DNA of 64,000 nucleotides from Anthopleura xanthogrammica (Eukaryota; Cnidaria; Anthozoa; Actiniaria; Actiniidae). The notes under the pieces were generated by a model that had not been told where the DNA came from, made no database searches, and saw only the letters and a program-made list of their open reading frames with translations. Below, one piece after another: positions 34,895-45,395 of this stretch. Location of the stretch: the NCBI GenBank assembly GCA_964019055.1, contig OZ025217.1, forward strand, positions 6,500,557-6,564,556, given 5' to 3'. Made by a program: the position numbers and the translations under genes. The first letter of the stretch is position 1; every line of letters begins with the position of its first letter.

Positions 34895-36291
34895 AGCACA
34901 AACAAACACAATAATTGCCGTGGGTCAATGAAGGACAATGCCTATATGGTTTATTACCAATTTCTGCAAGAGCTTGACTTAAACAAGTTAGAGACTGAAT
35001 TAGGGGGGTAGTTGAATACATAGCTCTTATTAACCGAGTTTGAGGTCCGTACCGTAAGCTATGGACCGAGGTTTTTACCTGCATGCCTTATGGCCCAAGC
35101 GCGTGGTAATAATTCTCAGTTTTTCCCCTTAGTGTTTGAGGTTGACGTTTGTCCACAAGTTCCTCTGAGTTTGGCTTTGACGACGGTTGTCAAGGAGGGT
35201 GAAACCGGTCTGTAGCGTATTCCGGTAGTTTCGCTCTCGATCAAAGAATTACTGGAATCATGAGCCGATCGAGTGTTATTTGGATTGTTTTTAGTTTGTT
35301 GGCAACGAATAAAGAATGGAATGCAGTATTCGAGTATGATGTCATTCTAGATCAGAGAGTTATCATGTGTGTTATTTCGATTTTTTATAACGGTTTCTTG
35401 TTAAAAAATAAACAGTGAAATTATTTCGGGTTTACTCTAGATCTAACAACTGGCTAGAATCATGAGTGTTATTTAGATTGTTTATAACGGTTTCTAGGCA
35501 ACGGGTAAGCTAGGCTAGCCAGAGAATGATTTCACTGGAGAGGAAAGAATGTTGTCACTCTGTAAAAACTGCACTGCTAATTAAATCCCATTTATTTATT
35601 CTTATTTTATTTACAATCATTAGAATCATCAGTGTTGATGTTGAAGGTCTATCACCGACCAGCGACGTGTCCTTCAACAACTACTTTTGGGTGATGTCTT
35701 TTTTGCTTTCGATTAACATTTATGAATAAGCATTCTTATCTGTTATGATTTCAGAGTGCTTTTAATGTTCCTGGTATACTGCTCCTTTCTAACCACGTAT
35801 CCGGGTTCTCTCCAAGTACTTTCTTTAGCTTCATCAGGGGATATTCTCTGGTTCTTAAAATTCCTAAGTTGCTTTCTTCTTCTTTTTCTTCTTGTTCTCC
35901 ATCATCGTTTTCTTTCTGTTCATCTTTGGGAGTTTCTTGAAAGGCACTTTCGGCTGATTGAACCAATATGATTACCGGCTTGAGTGAAACTTGGATGCGA
36001 AGAAACTCAAAGTCATAATCACCGTTCACTGGTTCACTAGTAGTTTCTAAGGAGATATTTTCTCTTGGGTATTTTCTTTCTCCTATTCCTGGGTTGACTG
36101 AATTCATTTTTTGTTGAAACTTTTCCTGCAATTTGTTGAGAACTTTGAACATTTTATATGTTGTACTCACGTTTAGCGTACAGCTCTGACTGGAGTTGAG
36201 AATGGCTAACTAACATACAGTGCGGAATGTAGTCTATTTATGGTTGCAACTCCCCTTAGTTGTTGTGGTTACCTTTGCCATCGTAAACTAT
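34895..36291 (+). other. B-C spacer, duplicated as the C-D spacer
   Basis: The block is closely similar to 44080-45530. It carries the minus-strand open frame at 35751-36170. Otherwise no gene is recognised. Confidence 0.7.
35751..36170 (-). CDS. Hypothetical 139-aa intronless open frame
   Basis: No known family was recognised. The predicted protein has a basic N-terminus (KMFKVLNKLQEKFQQKM), a middle with NGDYDFEFLRIQVSLKP and an acidic, Glu-rich stretch (DEQKENDDGEQEEKEEE), ending SIPGTLKAL. It sits on the opposite strand to the array, in the spacer after gene B. The duplicate after gene C (44995-45395) has an 8-bp deletion that breaks the frame, which argues against strong constraint. It may be a real small gene, a gene fragment or chance. 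Confidence 0.35.
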   Translation of the reverse strand: MSTTYKMFKVLNKLQEKFQQKMNSVNPGIGERKYPRENISLETTSEPVNGDYDFEFLRIQVSLKPVIILVQSAESAFQETPKDEQKENDDGEQEEKEEESNLGILRTREYPLMKLKKVLGENPDTWLERSSIPGTLKAL

Positions 36292-36524
36292 TACCCCGTT
36301 CACACTATAGCTTAAACATGTTTTAAAGTAGTTTAACTAAACATGTTTAGAAAATTATTTACAAACATTGTTCACTCTTTGATGAAATAATACATATAAA
36401 CTATCCTTCATATTGTACTGAACAGATTAGAGATAAAATAATTACATTGAAGCTTTCTAGTCTCTAAATATTTTGTTTAATAAAAACTCAGTTTAACTAA
36501 ACATATTTTGGTGTGAATGGGGTA
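36292..36524. mobile_element. MITE, family TACCCC (copy 2)
   Basis: Begins TACCCCGTTCACAC and ends GTGTGAATGGGGTA, the inverse of the copy at 1647-1879. It is flanked by TAT on both sides. The paralogous spot in the C-D spacer (near 45528) reads AAACTATGAAATG with no element, which gives the empty site and a 3-bp target duplication. Confidence 0.9.
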
Positions 36525-37544
36525 TATGAAATGACTTATTCGAATTCTAATAAGTGAGTTTCTCTAGATCTAAGAATCACTTAAATCACGAGTGTTATTT
36601 TGTTTGTTTATAGTTTCTTAGCAACCAGTAAGCTATTCCTTGGTTGTGAAAATAAAATAAAAGTGTCTCTAGACTACTCCTTGTGTACTCTTTAAGATGT
36701 TTCTATCCTTCTTTTTTATAACCAAACCAAACTTTTTTTTCATTGGGTTTTTTTAAAAACAAACTTTCTGAAGCTGTATTTATTTGATATTCACACCAGA
36801 CATTAGCCTTAGTTTGAAGTTTATGGTGATGTGCATTTCAGTGGAATCGATATTTCTATGGCAACGATAAACAAGAAACATTGAAACTTAAGGTGATGCG
36901 ATTGTGCAAATTTTTGTTCGATAATTTTTTTTTAAAGTTGCCACAAATATGTATTTTGAGTGTTAAAGGTAAAGAAACTATATTTAACGTCGGTAGTTCC
37001 TTCAGCATAATTTGCATTCGGGACATTCTCGGACTCCTCGTTTGACGTCATAGACGCCATATTCGAAAAGGGTCTATTACATGTAATGTGGCTTTTTCGT
37101 GTGTTTTCTTATTCTGTTTCTTGTTTTTCTTGTTCTTGCAATTATTGCTTAGTCGTCATCACCATAGTTACAGAAAATTAAACACACACATCACAAGTTT
37201 AACACCTTCTAAAACTTTAGATAATTGTTGACACTACAAGACGAAATGCCTTAACAATGAAGATTCGACTGACCCAAAACTGTGCATGTTTACGAAAAAA
37301 ATACCCTATCTAAGACTCGAAAACATAGAAGAGTACATTCCTGTTGAACACTCCGCTTCCACTTGTGCTTGAACAAGTCAATAAAATTATTACTGAATAA
37401 TGAAATGGGACCGCACCGAGTCAAGATCGAACGATGCTCACGTTCACAGATTATTTTAATTAAAAGAACATAAATATTTAATACCAAAAATTGAAAGCAA
37501 TAAATACAGCTTGCTGTAACTTGCTGCCCTGAACTCACCGCATA

Positions 37545-40500
37545 ATGAATCCACTCCACAAAACGCCATATATTTTGGAAATTCTCTTGACAATCCTATT
37601 GACAGTTGTTTCTGTAAAAGGTAAGTAAGTTACGAGACATTTTAGATTCCGTTTTGTAATTTTAACCACGATTAGTAAAAGTTCCCCCAATCTCGAAAAT
37701 GACAAAATAGTTTCGACGCACAGCTGTCAAGGCATTTTACTTCAGCTTTACACACTCTTCTTATTTTTCCTTATCTTAAAGTGGAGAAAACTACATTGAG
37801 GTTCGTATTTTTCCTAAGTTTGTTACTTTATTATTTCGCAGTAAATTTCTTCCACAAACATTTTGCAGTTTATTATTCATATATCTAGCAACAAAAAACA
37901 CATAAATACAAAATCACATTTCTGAAATTTGTTGAAACTATTCTTTTCCTAGATCTTAAACTAAGGAAATAACCATATGTTCTTTAACATATTTTTGCTG
38001 TTTTAAGTACTTTGCAATATGCAATTGAAAGTTCTTTGAATATTTGAATTCACGCAGAGTTGGAAAAACGGTATTGTGTATTACAGTGAGGACACTCGAA
38101 CCATGAACACTTCATATTTTTATATTTTTTATTTTATGATTTTTCTACTGCTTCAAACCTTCTAAAAATGAAGTACTGAACTCAAATAATCTTATTGTCA
38201 AAATAAATCATATTTCCAATCGTTTCACACAAGGGATAAAGGAGAAAAAAAAGTATGAAAAAACCTCAAAGTGTTCACGGTTCGAGTGTCCTCACTGTAA
38301 ACGGAGTTAAACAATTTTATCATATAATTATCCATGAAATACCTATATTTCTCACTTTCGTAAACTTGTTATTTTCACTAGTGAAAATAACATGTTATTT
38401 TCACTAGTGAAAAGATCGTTACCATGGTTACACCTTGAGTGCCCTTCAGGGCAGCTTTGCGATCTTCATTCATCAGATTTTCAGGTTTTACTTCATTCAT
38501 TATGGCTTCTAGTAGCGTGAATTTGTCGGATAGAAAACTTCCTTCATGGGAAATCGAAGTCCCTGAACCACAGCAAAGACGATTTGCTAGCATTACAGAG
38601 ATGGATGTAGATAATCTCATTTCAAATCAAGAAAATGAGATCACGAAAAAGAAGACACTCTATGACTTGAAGACAGTGAGAGCGTATTTACTCGAAGAAC
38701 ACAATGAAGGCAGAGATTTGGAGATTATACCGCCAGATGAATTGAATGTTTTACTGAGCCAGTTCATTGTAGCAGCAAGAACAAAAAGCGGTAAAAATTA
38801 TGAACCTTCCTCGCTAAGAGGAATGTTATCAAGCGTAGACCGTTATCTTGGACGGCAAAACTACGGCAAAAGGCTCTTCTTTGATCCTGAGTTCAAGAAG
38901 ATAAGAGAAGCTCTGAAAGCAAAGCAGAAGGAACTCAAACAACAAGGACATGGCAATAAGCCGAGAGCTACTACAGCCCTGACAGACGAGGAGATAGACA
39001 TTCTTTTCGAGAAAAAAGTATTAGGAACGAGTACTCCTCAAGCTCTCTTCTCAATACAGTTTGGCTAAATAATATTACACACTTTGGACTTCGAGGATGC
39101 AAAGAGCAGCGCCAGTTGCGTTGGGGAGACATAACACTAAAGACCAACAGTGAAGGGAAAGAGTTTCTCGATTATTGCGAAAGGCAAACAAAAACCAGAA
39201 CTGGCGAAGACCCACGAAAAGTACGTTCAGTGCCGCCCAGAATGTATGAAAACGCAGAAGTGGAGAATGAGCGTGATCCTGTTTATGTATACAAACTTTA
39301 CTCAGAAAAACGTCCTCCTTCCATGTTAGAGCCAGATGCACCATTCTATCTGTCTGTGAACCACTTCAAAACATCAACCTACCAAGAACTGAAGGATTGT
39401 TTTTGGTTCAAAGCACTGCCAATGGGAGTGAATAAACTCGACACCATATTGAAAGACATGTGCAAAGCCGCTAGCATCACTGCAAAAACAAATCACGCGG
39501 GAAGAAAAACCCTTGTACAGAAACTCCAAGACAGTGGAGTCCCACCTAATCAAATCATCCAAGTAACTGGGCATAAGAGCATACAATCAATCAATAATTA
39601 CAGCCAACTTGGAGAACGACAGCAAGAAAATATTTCAAAGATTTTATCGTCAAGAGGCAGTGCGACTGGAAGTGCGATAGGCATGGCGACTTTACATTCC
39701 TGCAATCAAGCTTCAAGTTCGTCCACCTACTCGTCCGTGAATGAAAACCAGCTTCAAACTATGTTCTACGGCAACACCATCACTGGAGCCACTTTTAACA
39801 TCAACCTGGCATCCTCACCGTCAGCGGCTTCAACACAAAGTTCAAGCAGCAGCGTCAAGTCCGTCAAGAAATATCGACGAATCATCGATTCATCGGATAG
39901 CAGTCAAGAGACTAAGTAAGCATTAAGCTTCAGAGCAGTTTACTCTTTTACAGACTATTTTAAGTTCATTTAATAGTTTTACATCAATTTTGTACTCAAG
40001 TTGAGGAATATTTCACAATTAAAAACTCTATTTTTTATCAGTTTTTCCGATGCAACCTTGAATAGAAACTGAGTCTACAAACATTGAGTATTTTGTTTAC
40101 TTGTACCTCTTTTTATGGCAGGTAAATAAAAGTATAAAAGATAAATTTGCTTTCATGGATAATTATATGATAAACAGAATATTACATGGTCGCTTGGAGA
40201 TACGAATTTTATCTTCTCGTATTGAAAAGATAAAATCCGTATCTCCGCGCGCCCATGTAATATCCTCTATGTATTAAGAGTGAAAATACTCGATTCCTTT
40301 TCCTTTCCTGTAATTACAATTCCTTTTCCTTTTCAGTATTACCTTTATATTGTGTACTCAGTATTCTTTTCCCATCTGTTATTTGACTATTTCACCGGCG
40401 CAGTTCAGCAACTAAAAAACAGCCGGCTTGTACGTGATACAACATTTGTTTAACATTCCACAGTTGATACAATATAAAACCAAGCTTTCGGACACTGCGT

Positions 40501-43500
40501 CCATATTCAACTATTTTTGTGTTTTATACTGATATAAACGTAGACGAAACGAATATTGAGGGTTTTTATATCAATTGATAGTTTTTACCGCCATCACCGA
40601 ATCAGCTTTATTCTGTGTCTTTTTACAATATAAATTGTTTTCACTGACTTTTGAACAACAGAATTATTTTAGTATTGATCAAATCAAAAATGGCTGTCCC
40701 TCCTCTAGAAGACTGACGCGTATCATTAGGATCTTGAATTTCAAATGTTATCAATATCCTAGAATTGACCACTTTTGATGAAAGTCAGACCGGGCACGGC
40801 TATCTCATAGATTCAATTGGAATTTGGTTTGTCAGTGAAAGGAAACCCGTAGATACCGGATAAAAACACTCAGTTGTGAATCAAGAGAGTGAAGCGACAG
40901 ACTAGAGAACTACCTCTACGCCAAAATTAGTCGCTAAAAAGTCCAGAATCGAACATTCAAGGTCTTTGACTTTTAAAATTGGATCGAATATATATATAAT
41001 TGTCCTTGACACCTCCCCCTGTACAGGTGATGGTGGTTGTAAGGTACTGGACATTCTTGACTGTGAGAAAAACAAAACCTTCACTCGTCACGTGATCAAG
41101 TCTTTCAGAATCTTAGCACCCGGATTAGAGGACTGTCAGCACAAATGTTATCTGCAAGACAACTGTGTGTCGTACAACTTGGGTCCAGTGGAAGGGATGG
41201 TAACATCATGTGAACTGAATGACGCTGATCATTGGATGTGGCCGCAACACGTGGTACCAAAAGAGGGTTTTGAATACTGTCCTATCAAGGTGAGTACCAA
41301 TAATATCTTTACTGTGACTGGATGAAATTTAGGTGAGAGTTAAAGTCGAGTCCAGGCGGCTCAAAGGCTTCTTCGACCATGACCATGAAAGAGAGTGATC
41401 ACGCACCGACAGCACTTTCATTAGATTTCCCCTCCACTCCCGAGGGCCTGCTACGCAAGCTACACTTTCATCTGTACCTAAACCCAATTTTTTTCTAGTC
41501 GATGATTGTGTCGGGTACTATAGGTGTGCGCTGTGTTCTAGGTAGAAAGAGTGTGGTCCGGGACCAGACCTAGTTACATCGTTACATAACCCCAAATGAT
41601 TTTTTGAGCCGACTGAGTGGTTTTGATTGACGGTAGCGAATAACCCATTTCACAACAATCCGTTAAAAATGTCCGAGTTCTAGGATATTGAGAATCGCAG
41701 TAAAACATGTGGCCGGTTTGCGATTGGAAATGTTAGACTTAAACCGATTGTAATAAAACAGTCTTCTTTCATTGATGGGAACATTTTTTTAAAGAATTAA
41801 CCGAATTGAAATTCTTCTTGAAAACTGTAAAACTTTCAAAGTATATTTAAGAAAGTCTGGTAAATCATTGACGCATATCAAAAGCAATAGCGGTTCTAAT
41901 ATCGAGCCTTGAGGAACTCCCAGTTGAATAAGAGATAGTTGTGGTAGACGGCTATTACTGCGATTCTAAATATTCTGCGAACTCAGTATAGTTGCGAGTT
42001 TTCCGTTGGAATTTGGTTTTTCACTGCTACCAGTCCGAATATAAAAGATACCCGTTTTAGGAGCATTTTAACAGTTACTTCCTTATCTCAGTGGCGTCTT
42101 TTTTCTCCTTAGAACCCTTGCTCTTCCAGTCCTTGTTCATCCTACAAGTTATGTATTCCTGACTTTTTATTGCACAACTTTACCTGTGTTGGTGAGTTCT
42201 CTTTTTAAGATATAAGAGGCTTCAAAGGCGGGTAGAATATAACCGTTTCAGTTAACAATCTAAAATATCTCATCCAATAGCTGGGTTTCACTTGACGTCG
42301 TTTTCTGACTCGTGCGGAATGTTCATAAGCTGAATCACAAGTTTTCAATAGAATTCTTTCTGGCTGACAGCACATGGTGGTCAGTGTTTAACCACCATTT
42401 TGAGCAGAAAATGAGATTCAAAGACTTTTATCAGCTGATTGAAACCCAGCTATTGCGGAATTATTTTCTCGTTTCTAGATGGCGTTTGGACACAGTGGAC
42501 GTCATGGACTGACTGTCATCTCCCAGATTGTCCCAGGACTCGTACACGTAAATGTACCAACCCTGCAGCACCTCAGAATATCGGTACCAACTGCATTGGG
42601 CCAGAAATGGAGAACAAGGAATGTAAAATACCAACAGTTAATACAGCGGGTAAGAAACTAACCTCAGACTTTAGATCATGCAGGATATGAGACTGTTCGA
42701 ATTATCAACATCTTAGAAAGATTATTGGAAATTTTATTGTTTATGTGACTAGGATGTGAAAATCCGCTGGGTATGGAAGATCGAACTATCCTTGACTCCC
42801 AGATCACAGGCTCGTCTATGTACGCCAATCTCCAATCCTTTGCACCACATGAAGCCCGACTGTACAACCAGTTTGTCCGTGGCGGTACCTATGGTGCGTG
42901 GGCTGCAGGTGGAACTTTAAGGGGCGAGTACATACAGGTTGACCTTGGTAGAGTTAAGATGGTTTCTAGAATCGCCACACAAGGAAGACCCGTATCTCGT
43001 CTTCATCAATGGGTGACCGAGTACAGTGTGTCCTACAGCAACGACACAACCGACTGGACAAACTACCAAGGAGACTGTGTTAAGGTTAGAAATATTTTAG
43101 GGAGGGTATATTTTGATTGTATCCTTTTTTTTGTGGATTATGCCTGAATTTCATTCAAAATCTACGCTATTTCGAAAATTACGCTTCCCATCTTTATGCA
43201 GAAACCAAACTTCATAAATTTAAGAAATATAAAACAGTTTTCAGTTTGGATCTGAACAAGCGGGATTTTGAGAGAAGACTAGGAAGACGACCTAAATCAG
43301 GACACGAAACTATTTGGTTTCAGCTTCCCAAGTCAAAATTGAGAAATTCAGAGAACATGCGCAGAAAAATATTGAATAAGTCTTTAGATACTCTTATCTA
43401 GAATAATATTTTGACCAAATAACAGCGAAAGTTAGAACTCAGCCTTTTTATAACATAAGATTTATCATCTTTGAATTTAGAAATTTCCTGGAAACTCTAA

Positions 43501-43627
43501 TAGAGACACAGTAGTGACCAACAAGCTCGAAATACCGATCATTGCTCGATACATTCGTGTTATTGTACAAGAGTGGAGAAGCTGGCCTTCTATGAGAATG
43601 GAGCTGTATGGCTGTACCCCACCATGA
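37545..43627 (+). CDS. Array gene C: secreted PAN / EGF-like / TSP1 / F5/8C protein
   Basis: Six exons: 37545-37620 (signal peptide, MNPLHKTPYILEILLTILL), 41027-41289 (PAN), 42113-42191 (EGF-like), 42479-42649 (TSP1), 42753-43084 and 43481-43627 (F5/8C). They total 1068 nt, 355 aa. The EGF-like exon is a distinct version (NPCSSSPCSSYKLC). In F5/8C the variable parts are SSMYANLQSFAPHEARL, RPVSRLHQWVTEY (two residues longer than A and B) and EWRSWPSMRM. Intron 1 hosts the Crypton-like insertion and a MITE; the intron before TSP1 hosts another MITE. Reading frame and splice sites stay intact despite these. Confidence 0.9.
38082..38299. mobile_element. MITE, family ACAGTGAGGACACTCGAACC (copy 2)
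   Basis: TACAGTGAGGACACTCGAAC at the left and GTTCGAGTGTCCTCACTGTA at the right. It is present at the same place in gene D (47374-47570), so it was inserted before the C/D duplication. Confidence 0.9.
38368..38416. repeat. Two palindromic TTTTCACTAGTGAAAA sites
   Basis: A perfect 24-bp palindrome (38368-38391, core ATTTTCACTAGTGAAAAT) is followed 26 bp later by a second near-identical site. They lie between the left inverted repeat and the recombinase gene and could be protein-binding or recombination sites. Confidence 0.7.
38439..39919 (+). pseudogene. Crypton-type tyrosine recombinase, one frameshift
   Basis: The N-terminal part (38439-39068; likely real start at the ATG of MASSSVNLSD near 38502) has the helical core-binding region, with SGKNYEPSSLRGMLSSVDRY. 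The C-terminal part continues in another frame from about 39050: TVWLNNITHFGLRGCKEQRQ, LRWGDITLK, then the catalytic box NHAGRKTLVQKL, TGHKSIQSINNYSQLGERQ with the likely nucleophile Tyr, and a Ser-rich tail. The first frame stops at 39066-39068, and a single extra base around 39045-39052 explains the shift. These motifs match the DUF3504/Crypton recombinases. All expected R, H-x-x-R and Y positions seem to be present. It could be a recently killed gene, an assembly error or, less likely, a programmed frameshift. Confidence 0.8.
40174..40270. repeat. Hairpin segment at the right end of the insertion
   Basis: ATATTACATGG and CCATGTAATAT bracket an inner pair, GGAGATACGAATTTTATCTT and AAGATAAAATCCGTATCTCC, around a short loop. 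The segment lies outside the 23-bp inverted repeat but is absent from gene D. Confidence 0.75.
42278..42452 (+). mobile_element. MITE, family AGCTGGGTTTCA (copy 3), intron of gene C
   Basis: TAGCTGGGTTTCACTTGACG at the left and TGAAACCCAGCTA at the right, same orientation as 7404-7583. The paralogous introns of B and D read CATCCAATTGCGG without an insertion, so it is private to C. Confidence 0.9.
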
Positions 43628-44045
43628 AGCACAAGCAAACACCGAGACATGTCTTGTTTTACAGCCACAATTAGAACCTTGTCTTCACCGATCACCTGAT
43701 GTCAGCTATCATTTATGGAGCTGTATGGGTGTACCCCACCATGAAGCACAAACAAACACCAAGAAATGCCTTGTTTTACAGCCACAATTAGAACCTTGTC
43801 TTCACAGATCACCCGATGTCATCCATCATTTATAGAGCTGTATTGGTGTACCCCACCATGAAGCACAAACAAACACCAAGAAATGCCTTGTTTTACAGCC
43901 ACAATTAGAACCTTGTCTTCACAGATCACCCGATGTCATCCATCATTTATAGAGCTGTATTGGTGTACCAATACTAGGAAATGCCTTGTTTTAAAGCCAC
44001 AATTAGAACGTTGTCTTCACAGATCACTTCAGTGATGTCAGCCAT
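43601..44045 (+). repeat. 117-bp minisatellite at the 3' end of gene C
   Basis: About 3.7 units at 117-bp spacing (43604, 43721, 43838, 43955). As in gene A, the first unit starts in the coding sequence at GAGCTGTATGGCTG and includes the stop codon. Later units have the local variant CTGTATTGGTGTACC. Confidence 0.9.
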
Positions 44046-44440
44046 AATTTATCAGCCTCCTTGCTAAAGTAGTCAGTCACCTTAATAATTGCCGTGGGTC
44101 AATACTACCAATTTCTGCAAGAGCTTGACTTAAACAAATTAGAGATTGAATTAGGGGGGGGTAGTTGAATACATTATATAGCTCTTATTAACCGAGTTTG
44201 AGGCCCGTACCGTAAGTTATGGACCGAGTTAGCGCGTGGTAATCATTCTCAGTTTTTCCCCTTAGTGTTTGAGGTTGACGTTTGTCCACAAGTTCCTCTT
44301 AGTTCGGCCGTGACGACGGTTGTTAAGGAGGGGCCAAACCGGTCTGTAGCGTATTCCGGTAGTTTCGCTCTCAATCAAAGAGTGTCTTACTGGAATCATG
44401 AGCCGATCGAGTGTTATTTGGATTGGTTTTTTAGTTTCTT

Positions 44441-44638
44441 GGCAACGAATAAAGAAGGGAATGCAGTATCCGAGTATGATGTCATTCTAGATCAGAGAGT
44501 TATCATGTGTGTTATTTCGATTGTTTATAAAGGTTTCTTGGCAAGAAATAAAGAATGGAATGCAGTATCCGAGTATGATGTCATTCTAGATCAGAGGGTT
44601 ATCATGTGTGTTATTTCGATTGTTTATAACGGTTTCTT
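44441..44638 (+). repeat. 99-bp tandem duplication
   Basis: Two units containing AATGCAGTATCCGAGTATGA and GTTATCATGTGTGTTATTTC. The B-C spacer has one unit (near 35300-35400). Since 99 is divisible by three, one plus-strand frame stays open. Confidence 0.85.
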
Positions 44639-44994
44639 GGTAACGAATAAACAATGAAATGATTTCGGGTTTACTCTAGATCTGACAACTGGCTAGAATC
44701 ATGAGTGCTATTTAAATTGTTTATAACGGTTTCTAGGCAACGGGTAAGCTAGGCTGGCCTTATTCGAGAATGATTTCTTTGGAGAGGAAAGAATGTAGTC
44801 TCTCTGAAAAAACTGCACTGCTAATTAAATCCCATTTATTTATTCTTATTTTATTTACAATCATTAGAATCATCAGTGTTGATGTTGAAGGTCTATCACC
44901 GACCAGCGACGTGTCCTTCAACAACTACTTTTGGGTGATGTCTTTTTTGCTTTCGATTAACATTTATGAATAAGCATTCTTATCTGTTATGACT

Positions 44995-45395
44995 TCACAG
45001 TGCTTTTAATGTTCCTGGTATACTGCTCCTTTCTAACCACGTAATCGGGTTCTCTCCAAGTACTTTCTTTAGCTTCATCAGGGAATATTCTCTGGTTCTT
45101 AAAATTCCTAAGTTGCTTTCTTCTTCTTTTTCTTCTTGTTCTCCATCATCGTTTTCTTTCTGTTCATCTTTGGGAGTTTTTTGAATAGCACTTTCGGCTG
45201 GTTGAACCAATATTATTTCCGGCTTGAGTGAAACTTGGATGCGAAGAAACTCAAAGTCATAATCACCGTTCACTAGTAGTTTCTAAGGAGATATTTTCTC
45301 TTGGGTATTTTCTTTCCCCTATTCCTGGGTTGACTGAATTCATTTTTTGTTGAAACTTTTCCTGCAACTTGTTGAGAACTTTGAACATTTTATAT
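44995..45395 (-). pseudogene. Frame-broken duplicate of the hypothetical frame at 35751-36170
   Basis: Codons 49-139 equivalents remain open (from NGDYDFEFLRIQVSLKP on), but an 8-bp deletion near 45270-45280 separates them from the N-terminal part (KLQEKFQQKMNSVNPG). A third, short N-terminal fragment is recognisable near 45640-45720. Confidence 0.45.

Larger units (their letters stand above)
38317..40270 (+). mobile_element. Crypton-like tyrosine recombinase element in intron 1 of gene C
   Basis: Comparison with intron 1 of gene D shows that about 1.95 kb is extra here: D reads AACAATT directly followed by GTATTAAGAG (47581-47592). The inserted part has perfect 23-bp inverted repeats at 38317-38339 and 40151-40173 (outer part TTATCATATAATTATCC), then a separate hairpin segment to 40270. 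Inside lie tandem TTTTCACTAGTGAAAA palindromes and a recombinase gene. Typical Cryptons lack terminal inverted repeats, so these arms are unusual, or they mark a composite insertion. Confidence 0.75.
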
